Below are positions 1-6,735 of a DNA stretch of 34,453 bases, piece after piece (the stretch's first letter is position 1; each line of letters begins with the position of its first letter). A program made the translations under genes and the position numbers. Under the pieces are notes generated by a model. It worked only from the letters and a program-made list of their open reading frames with translations, ran no database searches and was not told where the DNA came from. Origin of the DNA: a virus. Where the stretch lies: IMG/VR virus record IMGVR_UViG_3300010413_000147, positions 1 through 34,453 of that record, one strand, 5' to 3'.

Positions 1-53
1 TGGATCAGCTTGAGGCCATGGCTCAATGCCTGGGCCTCATGGCAGTAGGATAG
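1..53 (+). CDS. 3' end of an unknown gene (partial)
   Basis: Frame 3 is open from the window edge to a TAG at 51-53 and encodes only 16 residues (…LEAMAQCLGLMAVG). Its codons (GAT CAG CTT GAG GCC) are the ones favoured by every other gene here, which is the reason to believe it is the tail of a gene. The other two forward frames stop at 13 and 48. No function can be proposed. TAG is a minority stop in this genome. A GC-rich hairpin follows at 65-101. Confidence 0.5.
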   Translation, partial: DQLEAMAQCLGLMAVG

Positions 54-64
54 ACTATACCCCA

Positions 65-101
65 GGCCAGGCCCCTGGGCACTCTCACCCAGGGCCTGGC
101 C
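65..101 (+). terminator. GC-rich hairpin, possible terminator
   Basis: GGCCAGGCCCCTGGG (65-79) can pair with CCCAGGGCCTGGCC (88-101) with one bulged C and an 8-base loop. It lies between the partial upstream gene and promoter P1, where a transcript end would be expected. There is no T-run after the stem, so factor-independent termination is doubtful; it may instead be an RNA-processing or stability element. Confidence 0.45.
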
Positions 102-104
102 AGC

Positions 105-133
105 TTGCACTCTTTGGGGCTTTGTGGTACAAT
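105..133 (+). promoter_or_regulatory. sigma-70-type promoter P1
   Basis: TTGCAC (105-110), a 17-bp spacer and TACAAT (128-133) make a good -35/-10 pair. The sequence GTGGTACAAT around the -10 recurs exactly at promoter P4 (29920-29929), suggesting a shared regulator reading GGTAC. TTGT-GGT-ACAA (122-132) is a short inverted repeat over the -10. The expected transcript starts near 140, just ahead of the ribbon-helix-helix gene, which makes autoregulation plausible. Confidence 0.72.
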
Positions 134-168
134 GGCACACAATCAATCAAGTGAGAGGGGGTGGCAAG

Positions 169-405
169 ATGAGCAGTGTGAGAGTGAGTGTGAGGCTGCC
201 AGAGCATGTGGTGGCCTATCTTGACAGAGAGGCCCAGAGCAATGAGCTCACAAGATCAGCAGTGATCAAGAGAGTGCTGGGCCTATATGCCAGGGGGCAG
301 CATGCCCCTGAGCTCAGAGGGGGTGAGGATGAGTGGGGTGATCTATCCCACAGGCTGAGTGAGGCCAGGGCAAGGCTTGAGAGCAGAGAGGCACAGGTGG
401 GCTGA
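169..405 (+). CDS. ribbon-helix-helix DNA-binding protein
   Basis: A 78-residue protein. Residues 3-38 fit the ribbon-helix-helix (Arc/CopG-type) fold: an amphipathic strand VRVSVRLP, a helix running to REAQSNELT, and a second helix SAVIKRVLGLY. Such proteins bind operators as dimers through the strand. The rest (RGGEDEWGDLSHRLSEARARLE) is charged and probably helical. ATG169 is chosen because an upstream in-frame GTG (124) lies inside promoter P1; GAGAGGGGG precedes it. As first gene after P1 it is probably a repressor or transcription switch of this operon, perhaps autoregulated. Fold confidence is good; the target is inferred. Confidence 0.78.
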   Translation: MSSVRVSVRLPEHVVAYLDREAQSNELTRSAVIKRVLGLYARGQHAPELRGGEDEWGDLSHRLSEARARLESREAQVG

Positions 406-431
406 GAGCCCAGAAAGAGAGAGAGGATCAG

Positions 432-1874
432 ATGAGTGAGCAAGGCAATGGCAAGGCAGTGGGCAATGGGGCCCAGCAGAGTGAGGTGGTGATCTATGAT
501 GTGGATGGCACAGCCCTTGAGGCCTATGGGGATCTTGAGGCAGTGGGCCATCTAGTGGATAGGCTCATGATGCTGCATGGGGCTGCCTCAGAGGTGGGCA
601 GGGCTGGCATGAGGGCAGTGGCCAGCCTGGCCATCATGATTGGGGCCAATCCTCTGCCTGGGGCAGGTGAGATCCATGTATGGAAAAACAAGCAAGGGCA
701 GATCCAGGTGGATCTTGGGATCTTTTTCTATCGTCGCAGGGCTGATGAGCTTGGGGGCATCTTTTGGCAAGAGAGGCCCAGGCCTATGACTGAGGATGAG
801 AGAGAGCTTTTCAGGATCCCAGATGACTATCTGGCAGCAATCTGCTCAGCAGTGAGAAAGCCTGAGCTTGATGAGTATCTGGGCAAGGGCTTTGATCTGA
901 GGCAGATCTTTGAGGGCCTGGCCAAGCAGGGCATTGGCACTGTGCATCAATCTGCCAGGGCCAAAGAGGGCAGGCCTCTCTTGTGGACAGCACTCAAGAA
1001 TTGTGAGAAAGATCTGCTGAGGCAGCTATACAGCAATTGGCAGAGGATCCCTGTGGGTGGGCATGTGCCTCTCATCTTGCAGCCAGGGGCCACAATTGAT
1101 CAGGATTGGGCTGAGATCCCAGAGGCTGTGAGGGATGAGGGGGCTGAGGCCTGTGAGGCCTATGCCAAGCTCTCAGCCAGCACAAGGGCAGCCCTTGATC
1201 ATGGGCCATTGAGCCCAGCAGAGGCACTGGCCAGGCTTGAGGCCAATGCCAGGCTGATGGGGCAGCCAGATCCCAGCTTTGAGGGCTTTGGGGATGAGCC
1301 AGAGCCCAAGCCCAAGAAAGAGCCCAGGATAGTTGAGGGCTCTGCCAGGATCCAGATGCCCAAGCCAGGGGCTGTGGCCAAAGTGGCAGATCCTGAGCTT
1401 GAGGATGAGCTTGAGCAGGCACTGCATGTGATCAGCCAGATGCAAGAGTGGCAGGTGGCTGTGGTGGCCACTCAGCAGATCAGAGAGGCCTCTGGCCTCT
1501 GGCAGGATGGCAAGAGGGATGAGGGCAAGGCCCAGCCCCCAGAGCACTCAGAGGCTGAGAGGCTGGGGGATGTGATCAGAGAGGCTCTTTTGCAAGCTGG
1601 GCACACAGCCCCTCAGATTGCCAGTATGCTGGGCCCCCAGGTGGTCAAAGTGCTCTTTGGGCATGGCTTGGGGGCTCTGGCAGCCCAAGAGATCCAAGCC
1701 TGCTTGGAAAGGTGGCAAGTGCATGCCACAAGCCATCAGCCCAATGCCCTGGGCCTCAGAGAGATCCCCAGCCTGCTGGCTGAGCCTCAATGGGAAAAGC
1801 CAGGCCCTGAGATCCTCATTGATGAGGCTGATGGGCCCATGCCACAGGCCCCAGCCACACTGCCAGGATTTTAG
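432..1874 (+). CDS. putative single-strand annealing (RecT-like) protein
   Basis: A 480-residue protein started at ATG432 behind AGAGAGAGGATC. The N-terminal half (about 35-200) resembles RecT/Bet-type phage annealing proteins: a helix RAVASLAIMIGANPLPG followed by EIHVWKNKQGQIQVDLG, matching the RecT pattern of a helix, a conserved N-P, then two strands (compare 'GLDPFxxqIyaik…v.vsidG'). The C-terminal half is acidic with long helical stretches and a charged linker (about 285-305). Annealing proteins bind ssDNA and promote recombination or replication-coupled repair. I see no adjacent exonuclease. Assignment rests on pattern memory only, so the name is tentative. A rare CGT-CGC arginine pair at 730-735 is one of the few CpG spots in this region. 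It ends in TAG. Confidence 0.45.
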   Translation: MSEQGNGKAVGNGAQQSEVVIYDVDGTALEAYGDLEAVGHLVDRLMMLHGAASEVGRAGMRAVASLAIMIGANPLPGAGEIHVWKNKQGQIQVDLGIFFYRRRADELGGIFWQERPRPMTEDERELFRIPDDYLAAICSAVRKPELDEYLGKGFDLRQIFEGLAKQGIGTVHQSARAKEGRPLLWTALKNCEKDLLRQLYSNWQRIPVGGHVPLILQPGATIDQDWAEIPEAVRDEGAEACEAYAKLSASTRAALDHGPLSPAEALARLEANARLMGQPDPSFEGFGDEPEPKPKKEPRIVEGSARIQMPKPGAVAKVADPELEDELEQALHVISQMQEWQVAVVATQQIREASGLWQDGKRDEGKAQPPEHSEAERLGDVIREALLQAGHTAPQIASMLGPQVVKVLFGHGLGALAAQEIQACLERWQVHATSHQPNALGLREIPSLLAEPQWEKPGPEILIDEADGPMPQAPATLPGF

Positions 1875-1898
1875 TGATGGGCTCAAGATGGGACACTG

Positions 1899-1926
1899 CC
1901 AGGCTCAGCCACAAGGCTGGGCCTGG
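1899..1926 (+). other. RNA hairpin ahead of a ribosome-binding site
   Basis: CCAGGCTCAGCC (1899-1910) pairs with GGCTGGGCCTGG (1915-1926) over an ACAA loop, with one wobble pair. It sits in the 80-base gap after the annealing-protein gene and is followed by the purine-rich Shine-Dalgarno AGAGAGGATC of the next gene. No T-run follows. A processing or stability hairpin is more likely than a terminator because the downstream gene has no promoter of its own. Confidence 0.5.
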
Positions 1927-1954
1927 CCCAGATCAGAGAGAAAGAGAGGATCAG

Positions 1955-2338
1955 ATGAGCAGCAAGAGAGAGAGGGCTGGGGCTCAGACAGTGCATCAAG
2001 CTGAGTTTCTCACAGAGATCCCCAGGATTGTGAGAGAGAGGCCTGGCAGGATGGGGCAGAGCAAGTATCAAGATCTATACAATCAGATGAGGCACTTGGC
2101 TCAGGGCAATGCAGTGGCCCTCAAGGTGCTCTTTGAGAGCCCCACAGTGGCCCACAGGGCCAGATCTGCTGTGGCCAGATATGACAAGTGGGCAGAGTAT
2201 CACAGCCATCCTCTGTGCCCAGGGGGCAGAAAGTGGATCACAGCCATTGAGCCCCTGGCCAGCAATCAGCCCCAGGGGGCCTCTTGGCTTTATGTGTGGC
2301 TTGAGAAAGATGGGGGCAGTGATGGCCAATCTGCTTGA
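1955..2338 (+). CDS. hypothetical protein, 127 aa
   Basis: Not recognised. The start ATG1955 is chosen because AAAGAGAGGATCAG, the same initiation cassette used at 432, lies directly upstream; an in-frame ATG at 1874 would place the gene start before the hairpin. The protein is basic in its first 50 residues (SKRERAGAQ…RIVRERPGRMGQ). It ends with a more globular stretch containing H-S-H-P-L-C and W-L-Y-V-W-L-E-K. The mix of aromatic and basic residues would allow nucleic-acid binding, but no family can be named. It overlaps the next gene by a few codons, so the two are probably translationally coupled. Confidence 0.65.
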   Translation: MSSKRERAGAQTVHQAEFLTEIPRIVRERPGRMGQSKYQDLYNQMRHLAQGNAVALKVLFESPTVAHRARSAVARYDKWAEYHSHPLCPGGRKWITAIEPLASNQPQGASWLYVWLEKDGGSDGQSA

Positions 2339-2654
2339 GGGGCTGGATACTGAGGGCCTGAGCTATGCACAGAGCCAGTGCCTCATTGAGATCCTCACAG
2401 ATCTGCAAGTGGCCATTGAGCTTGAGCAGATGAGCCTTGATGAGCTCAAGCCAGTGGCTGAGAGGCTGCTGAGCACAGTGCTCAAGCATGCTGGGCCCAG
2501 CAAGGCCCAGCCCAAGTGGGGCCTCATTGAGTGTGAGGGGGGCTGTGGCCAGCAGGTGCAAGTGAGGCCTGGCACAGTGGGGCCAGTGTGGTGCTTGGCT
2601 TGCTATAATGCCCAGCTTGGGGGCACTGAGGCTGAGGATCCTGTGAGGTATTGA
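2322..2654 (+). CDS. small protein with C-terminal zinc-ribbon-like motif
   Basis: A 110-residue protein. The first 70 residues are acidic and helical (DLQVAIELEQMSLDELKPVAERLLSTV given in part). The C-terminal third carries C-x3-C (CEGGC) and C-x2-C (CLAC) separated by about 18 residues, the spacing of a zinc ribbon or knuckle. ATG2322 follows a G-run at a usable distance; ATG2310 is an alternative. The gene overlaps the end of its predecessor and ends at TGATG, sharing bases with the next start. No specific family is recognised; small zinc-ribbon proteins of this type are common in phage early operons. Confidence 0.62.
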   Translation: MANLLEGLDTEGLSYAQSQCLIEILTDLQVAIELEQMSLDELKPVAERLLSTVLKHAGPSKAQPKWGLIECEGGCGQQVQVRPGTVGPVWCLACYNAQLGGTEAEDPVRY

Positions 2655-2899
2655 TGAGAGTGAGCAAGGCCCTGAGCAAAAGGCTGATGGATCTGGCCTT
2701 TGAGCTCAGGGCCTCTGGCAATGAGCTTGATGGGCAGGTGGCAGCATGGATCCTGGCCCATGAGAAAGCTGACAGAAAAGAGGCAGGCAAGAGGCCCCCA
2801 AAAGCCACAAAGGTGAGGCTCAAGCAAGGTGGTGAGGCCTGGCTGCCTCTTTCCATGGTGAGAAAGGCAGAGAGAGAGGCTGAGGATGAGCAAGAGTGA
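2654..2899 (+). CDS. small charged hypothetical protein, 81 aa
   Basis: Starts at the ATG of a TGATG junction with the preceding gene. It is a basic, mostly helical protein with a central KADRKEAGKRPPKATKVRL segment and an acidic end (EREAEDEQE). The pattern 'RLMDLAFELRASGNELDG…AAWILAHE' suggests two short helices. It has no catalytic motif and no cysteines. It overlaps the following gene by 14 bases. Function unknown; the basic middle could contact nucleic acid. Confidence 0.6.
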   Translation: MRVSKALSKRLMDLAFELRASGNELDGQVAAWILAHEKADRKEAGKRPPKATKVRLKQGGEAWLPLSMVRKAEREAEDEQE

Positions 2900-3269
2900 T
2901 GGCAAGGTGGTGATTGGGGGTGATGACTTGAGCCAGGGCCTGGCTGCCAGCAGGCAGGCAGAGAGAGAGGCCATTGAGAGGCTGGGGGCCAAGATCCAGC
3001 ACTTTGATGGGGTGTGCCCTTTTCTCACATGCCTCTTGGCCAATCCCCATGATCATGGGATCTGCCCAGATTGTGGGGCTGTGAGGTTTGGCAATATATC
3101 ATGTGCCACTTGCAGATCTGTGCATGAGAGAGCCATGCAGATCAGCAAGAGGGGGATGAGAGAGGTGGCCAAGAGAGTGAGTGAGGCAGAGCAGAGAGTG
3201 GCAGAGTTTAGAGAGAGGATGAGTGAGAGCAATGAGGCAGAAAGAAAAGCTGATCAGGATAGCAATTGA
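2886..3269 (+). CDS. zinc-motif protein with C-terminal coiled coil
   Basis: A 127-residue protein. The centre (about 44-77) has three cysteine pairs or near-pairs: C-P-F-L-T-C, C-P-D-C-G and C-A-T-C, with nearby histidines (NPHDHG). This is a zinc-ribbon arrangement of the kind seen in small phage transcription or DNA-binding proteins. From residue 85 on the sequence is a charged helix (MREVAKRVSEAEQRVAEF) likely to form a coiled coil. ATG2886 lies inside the end of the preceding gene, and the gene itself overlaps the next. No named family is recognised. Confidence 0.62.
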   Translation: MSKSDGKVVIGGDDLSQGLAASRQAEREAIERLGAKIQHFDGVCPFLTCLLANPHDHGICPDCGAVRFGNISCATCRSVHERAMQISKRGMREVAKRVSEAEQRVAEFRERMSESNEAERKADQDSN

Positions 3270-3765
3270 GGATCTACTGAGCTTGATGGGCCCCATTGGG
3301 CCCCAAGAGCTCAGTGATGCCTTTGAGGCCCTGGCTGATGTGAGGCAAGTGGCTGATGAGATTGCCCAGGGCCTGGGATGGCAGGGCAAGCCTGCTGAGC
3401 CCAGGGGGCCCAGGGCCTGGGGTGTGCTTGATGAGGCAGCCTATATCAGGCTTGCTGCCTGGCAGGTGGCAGCCCTCATGGGATCCCAGATGCACAATCT
3501 CACAGCCCACTTGAGTGCTATTGAGGATCCTGATCTGAGCCTGGCCCAGACAATTGCCAGGGGCCTTGATAGCATTGCAGAGAGGCAAAAGGCCAATGCT
3601 GCCAGGATTGTGGAAAGCAGCCCCAAAGAGCTTGATGAGGTGATGGGGCTCTTGAGGGCTTTGCACAAGGCATATCATGAGAGCAAGGGCAGCTTGAGGG
3701 GCTATGATGTGATCCCACAGGTGAGAGCTCTGCTGGCCTATTATGAGGGGCTCATTGAGGCCTGA
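3232..3765 (+). CDS. hypothetical alpha-helical protein, ~177 aa
   Basis: An all-helical, soluble protein with no cysteine and no obvious catalytic motif. It begins with KEKLIRIAIEDLLSLMG, has a central segment (ALADVRQVADEIAQGLGW) and ends with KAYHESKGSLRG and ALLAYYEGLIEA. Start choice is uncertain: ATG3232 or the in-frame GTG3223, both behind GAGAGGATGAG. It overlaps the zinc-motif gene and is the last gene before promoter P2, so it closes the first operon. Function unknown. Confidence 0.6.
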   Translation: MRQKEKLIRIAIEDLLSLMGPIGPQELSDAFEALADVRQVADEIAQGLGWQGKPAEPRGPRAWGVLDEAAYIRLAAWQVAALMGSQMHNLTAHLSAIEDPDLSLAQTIARGLDSIAERQKANAARIVESSPKELDEVMGLLRALHKAYHESKGSLRGYDVIPQVRALLAYYEGLIEA

Positions 3766-3774
3766 GCCTTTGGC

Positions 3775-3803
3775 TTGCAGTGGCACACAGGCTGTGCTAT
3801 ACT
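3775..3803 (+). promoter_or_regulatory. sigma-70-type promoter P2
   Basis: TTGCAG (3775-3780), a 17-bp spacer and TATACT (3798-3803) form a strong -35/-10 pair placed 26 bases before the initiator start at 3829. The element falls in the 63-base gap after the preceding stop and directs transcription into the replication/modification gene group. The spacer word TGGCACACA resembles the sequence just after the P1 -10 (TGGCACACA at 133-141). Confidence 0.75.
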
Positions 3804-3828
3804 GAGGCCAGAGAGAGGGGGCCCACAG

Positions 3829-4602
3829 ATGAGCTTTCCATGGTTCAGATTTTACAGTGAGACAGTGCATGATAGAAAGCTGGCAAAGGTGGCCAGCATG
3901 GCAGGCCTCAGCAAGTGTGAGGCAATAGGGGCTTGGGCCATCCTCTTGGCCCTGGCCAATGAGAGCCCAGGTGAGCTCAGGGGCTGGCTCTTTGTGGCCC
4001 CTGGCCATCCTTTGGCCATGAGTGATCTGGCTGATGCCTGGGATGTGGATGAGGCCAGGGCCAATGAGATCCTGGGGGCCTTTGAGGCCATGGGCCTGAT
4101 TGGCCAGGATCAGGATCCTGATGGGGCCCTGGCCTGGGTGATCTGTGCCTGGGATGGCAGGCAATTCTCATCAGACAGCAGCACAAAGAGGACAAGAGCA
4201 TATAGAGAGAGAAAGAGAAAGGCTGAGGCCAAAGAGAGGGCCAGGCAGCAGGCTGAGGCCTATGCCAGGCTTGAGGCAGAGGCTGTGGCCACAGGTGAAA
4301 CGTCACAGAAACGTCACGGTGACTCGCCAGATCCAGATACAGATACAGAGCCAGAGGCAGAGTATAATGATCTTGATCAAGCCTGGGAAAAGCTCAGCCA
4401 GGGCCTCTCTTGCATGATGAGCCAGGGGGGCTGGGGGGCCTTTCAGCAGCAAGCCAAGCCTGAGAGCCTCACAGATGGCCATCTTGTGGTATCTGTGCCC
4501 TATGAGGTGAGCCCCAGGCTGGCCAAGATCATTGAGAGGGCTGTGCCCATTGCTGGGGATCTTGTGAGCTCTGCCTCTCTCACCCAGAGAAAGGGGGCAT
4601 GA
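3829..4602 (+). CDS. phage replication initiator
   Basis: A 257-residue two-domain protein. Residues 1-115 look like the winged-helix N-domain of phage replisome organisers (opening FPWFRFYSETVHDRKLAKVA, with L-x-D-L-A-D-A-W-D-V and an alternating charged helix). Residues 118-155 form a basic, highly charged linker. Residues 181-240 resemble DnaA domain I, which contacts helicase: AWEKLSQGLSCMMSQGGW, then a strand pair around DGHLVVSVPYEVSPRL. It probably melts the phage origin and recruits host helicase. ATG3829 is chosen because promoter P2 ends at 3803. CpG-containing iterons lie inside the linker-coding region (4297-4323), as origins lie inside lambda gene O. Identification is by architecture, not by a search. 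Confidence 0.65.
   Translation: MSFPWFRFYSETVHDRKLAKVASMAGLSKCEAIGAWAILLALANESPGELRGWLFVAPGHPLAMSDLADAWDVDEARANEILGAFEAMGLIGQDQDPDGALAWVICAWDGRQFSSDSSTKRTRAYRERKRKAEAKERARQQAEAYARLEAEAVATGETSQKRHGDSPDPDTDTEPEAEYNDLDQAWEKLSQGLSCMMSQGGWGAFQQQAKPESLTDGHLVVSVPYEVSPRLAKIIERAVPIAGDLVSSASLTQRKGA
4297..4323 (+). repeat. iterons inside the initiator gene, candidate replication origin
   Basis: GAAACGTCAC occurs twice in direct repeat (4297-4306 and 4308-4317, period 11). The second copy continues into an inverted GTGAC, giving GTCAC-G-GTGAC (4313-4323). A short tandem of AGATCC/AGATAC units (4329-4346) follows. Five CpGs fall within 27 bases here, in a genome where CpG is almost absent, so the bases appear held by function rather than by coding. 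Position in the linker of the initiator is typical of lambdoid-type origins. Confidence 0.6.
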
Positions 4603-4889
4603 TGAAAAGAGAGCCTGTGAGGATTGGGCTGAGCAATAGCAAGCTGGGGCCTCAAGAGGCCCTTTGGCTCAAGGGGGCCATGATATGCACTGGCTGCCAG
4701 TATCATGGGGCTGATCTTGAGGGCAAGCACTCATGTGGCTGGCCAGGATACAAGAGGCCCAGGGGCATGGGCAAGAGTGTGGCTGTGCCAGATTGGTGCA
4801 TGGTGCTCAAGCTCAGGGGCCAGGGTGAGGATCCTGAGCAGGTGGCCTGGGCCCTTGAGCAAAGTGGCCTTGAGGATCTTGAGCCATGA
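4599..4889 (+). CDS. cysteine-motif protein, 96 aa
   Basis: Starts in the ATGA overlap with the initiator gene (ATG4599, with a second ATG directly after). Cysteines lie in C-T-G-C-Q-Y-H, then H-S-C about ten residues later and D-W-C about 20 residues after that: four cysteines and two histidines, enough for one zinc or Fe-S site. The rest is short and basic in the middle (GYKRPRGMGK) and acidic at the end. It is coupled on both sides, between the initiator and the DNA methyltransferase, so a role in replication or DNA handling is possible but not shown. Confidence 0.62.
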   Translation: MMKREPVRIGLSNSKLGPQEALWLKGAMICTGCQYHGADLEGKHSCGWPGYKRPRGMGKSVAVPDWCMVLKLRGQGEDPEQVAWALEQSGLEDLEP

Positions 4890-5608
4890 TGCTGGGCCCC
4901 TATGAGACAGGCCCCAATGGGGCCAATCATGGCATCTTTGAGGGCCAGGCCCAGGATCTGGCCAGAGAGATCCCTGATGAGAGTGTGAGCCTCATCCTCT
5001 GTGATCCAGTATATGATGATCTGGCCTTTTATGAGTTTGTGGCCAGAGAGGGGGCCAGGATCTTGAGGCCTGGGGGCAATTGTGTGGTGCAAGTGGCCCA
5101 CTTTTGGCTTGAGGGGGTGATGAGGCACATGAGCAGGCACTTGCAGTATCTGTGGATCTGCTCTGAGCAATACAGCTTTGGCATGCCCAGGATGTGGGGC
5201 CCCAGGATCTTTGTGGGCCACAAGCCCTGGCTGTGGTATTGGAAAGCTGGCCCAGGGCAGCCCATCAGTGAGAGGCTGGGTGGCTGGGCCAGGGATAGTG
5301 TCAAGGGCAGCAAGGGCAAAGAGTATCATGAGTGGGGTGATGGGGTGGTGGTGGCCTCAGCCTTTCTGCCTCTCTCTTGGCCAGAGGATCCAGTGGTGGA
5401 TCTTTGCACAGGGGGTGGCACAGTGCCAGCAGCATGCAAGATGGCAGGCAGGCCCTGGCTGGCCTTTGAGAGGGATCCAAAGGCTGTGGCTGTGGCCAGA
5501 GAGAGGCTGGCTGGCACAGCCTGGCCACTCATCCCTCTGAGCCTTGATGAGGCCCAGCCCAAGCTCTTTGAGATTGAGGGGGTGAGTGATGATCCAGCAG
5601 AGGCTTGA
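4886..5608 (+). CDS. DNA methyltransferase (N4-cytosine/N6-adenine type)
   Basis: A 240-residue amino-methyltransferase that transfers a methyl group from S-adenosylmethionine to a base. The motif order is permuted (beta class): catalytic motif IV is L-C-D-P-V-Y-D (38-44), and the SAM-binding motif I is V-V-D-L-C-T-G-G-G-T (180-189), followed by the acidic ERDP (about 205-208). RPGG (61-64) and GHKPWLWYWK fit the phage members of this family. Odd point: motif IV reads DPVY where DPPY is usual, so the conserved second proline is missing. There is no room for a large target-recognition domain, suggesting a short target. No restriction partner is near. It has no PCQ motif, so it is not a cytosine-C5 enzyme. 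It overlaps genes on both sides. Confidence 0.82.
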   Translation: MMLGPYETGPNGANHGIFEGQAQDLAREIPDESVSLILCDPVYDDLAFYEFVAREGARILRPGGNCVVQVAHFWLEGVMRHMSRHLQYLWICSEQYSFGMPRMWGPRIFVGHKPWLWYWKAGPGQPISERLGGWARDSVKGSKGKEYHEWGDGVVVASAFLPLSWPEDPVVDLCTGGGTVPAACKMAGRPWLAFERDPKAVAVARERLAGTAWPLIPLSLDEAQPKLFEIEGVSDDPAEA

Positions 5609-5792
5609 GTGGCTGCTTGAGGATCTGGCCACAATGGTGGTGAGAGTGCATGATTGGCTTTGCTATGGGCTGGGCAGGGATCTGCTTGCTGGCTGTGGGG
5701 CCTTTCTGCTGATCCTGCTGGCCATGGCCCTGATCTTTCTGTGCTATTGGGTGATCTGGCTGCTGGATACTGGCCAGATCTTGAGGTGGTGA
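5589..5792 (+). CDS. small single-span membrane protein
   Basis: A 67-residue protein. An amphipathic N-terminus (IQQRLEWLLEDLATMVVRV) is followed by a long hydrophobic segment (LLAGCGAFLLILLAMALIF, continuing LCYWVIWLL), then a short DTGQILRW tail. It should insert in the inner membrane. ATG5589 overlaps the methyltransferase end by 20 bases; a GTG at 5586 is an alternative. It could be an accessory lysis protein or an exclusion protein. Nothing in the sequence separates these, and the holin-like gene lies elsewhere (8502). Confidence 0.6.
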   Translation: MIQQRLEWLLEDLATMVVRVHDWLCYGLGRDLLAGCGAFLLILLAMALIFLCYWVIWLLDTGQILRW

Positions 5793-5795
5793 GCT

Positions 5796-6056
5796 ATGGG
5801 TGAGAGAAAGATACTGATTGAGATCAAGGGCATTGATGGGGCCAGTGAGGCCATTGAGAGCCTCACTGAGTGGATCAGGCTGAGAGACAGGCTGAGGCAA
5901 GTGATTGCCACAGCCTTTGGAGTGCCAGAGAGTGTGCTGAGAGGGCAGCACAGCCTTGATGAGAGGCCCTGTGTGGGGCTGATTGGCAGTGAGGATGAGC
6001 AGGATGAGCATGAGCCCCTCTGGGGCAGAAAGGATGAGCAGGATGGCAAAGAGTGA
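5796..6056 (+). CDS. hypothetical protein, 86 aa
   Basis: Not recognised. GAGGTGG lies six bases before ATG5796. The first 50 residues could form a small mixed fold (KILIEIKGIDGASEAIESL, then a basic helix EWIRLRDRLRQVIATAFGV). The last third is very acidic (GSEDEQDEHEPLWGRKDEQDGKE) and probably disordered. An acidic tail of this kind in a short phage early protein may mimic DNA or mediate protein binding, but that is speculation. Confidence 0.6.
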   Translation: MGERKILIEIKGIDGASEAIESLTEWIRLRDRLRQVIATAFGVPESVLRGQHSLDERPCVGLIGSEDEQDEHEPLWGRKDEQDGKE

Positions 6057-6702
6057 GATTGAGCTTGAGAGGCTGGGCCTGGCCATGAGCAGGCCCCTGG
6101 GCATTATAAGGCTTGAGGATGTGATAGCAGAGCCTGAGAGGCCCAGGATCTTTGATACCACAGGGGCCGAGAGAGATTGGGCATGGGCTGAGCAGTGGTG
6201 GCCAGCAGATCTGATCCTTGAGAGGGCCCAGCCTGCTGAAAATGTGCCCTATCTGGCCAAGATCATTGAGCTCAGGGCTCTTGATGGGCCCAGCACTCAG
6301 CTTGTGACTGTGAGGGGCCTTTATGGGGCCCCTGAGCCTGGGGTGGCAGTTTGCAGATGGTGGGCAGGGGCCCCACTTGGGCGAGCTTTCCCAGATGATT
6401 GCCATGCCACAAGGTGGCAGGATCAGTTTGTGTGGGGCATGAGCAAAGAGGATGGCACAATTGGCTTTGGGATGGGCACAGGTGACAAGCCCAATAGCAG
6501 TGGGGTGTGGGTGGCCCACTGTGATGCCCCTGGGGATTGGTTTGGCTCTGGGGGGTGGTTTGGCCTCACAGCCCATGCCACATGGCATGTGGTCTATCAG
6601 ATCACTGAGGTGGGTGAGGATCCTGAGCCCAAGCCTGAGCCAGAGGGATTGGTGAGAGTGGCCAATATCTGGCTTGAGCTTGAGAGCCCAGAGGCTGAGT
6701 GA
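6043..6702 (+). CDS. Ig-like-domain protein, putative surface/carbohydrate-contacting
   Basis: A 219-residue protein from ATG6043, chosen for AGAAAGG nine bases upstream. Residues from about 55 to 185 look like a beta-sandwich. A strand pattern around VRGLYGAPEPGVAVCRWWAG is followed by EDGTIGFGMGTGD and GVWVAHCDAPGDWF. This resembles bacterial Ig-like 'carboxypeptidase-regulatory' domains in which 'dG.vgFgmG.G' links two strands. The HATWHVVYQI strand and the acidic PEPKPEPEG linker follow. Such domains occur in secreted and phage-surface proteins. No signal peptide is seen. The family link is from memory and only moderate. A GC-rich hairpin follows the stop. Confidence 0.45.
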   Translation: MAKSEIELERLGLAMSRPLGIIRLEDVIAEPERPRIFDTTGAERDWAWAEQWWPADLILERAQPAENVPYLAKIIELRALDGPSTQLVTVRGLYGAPEPGVAVCRWWAGAPLGRAFPDDCHATRWQDQFVWGMSKEDGTIGFGMGTGDKPNSSGVWVAHCDAPGDWFGSGGWFGLTAHATWHVVYQITEVGEDPEPKPEPEGLVRVANIWLELESPEAE

Positions 6703-6735
6703 GCCCTGGCTTTGTGCTATGGGCTTTGTATCTGG

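Noticed and set aside
4886-5608. A cytosine-C5 (CpG) methyltransferase that would explain CpG loss
   Set aside because: There is no PCQ motif or C5-type motif order; D-P-V-Y and the late SAM motif indicate an amino-methyltransferase.
6705-6735. Possible promoter around CTTTGTGCTATGGG
   Set aside because: No -35 at acceptable spacing from any -10-like word; the hairpin and Shine-Dalgarno explain the gap better.
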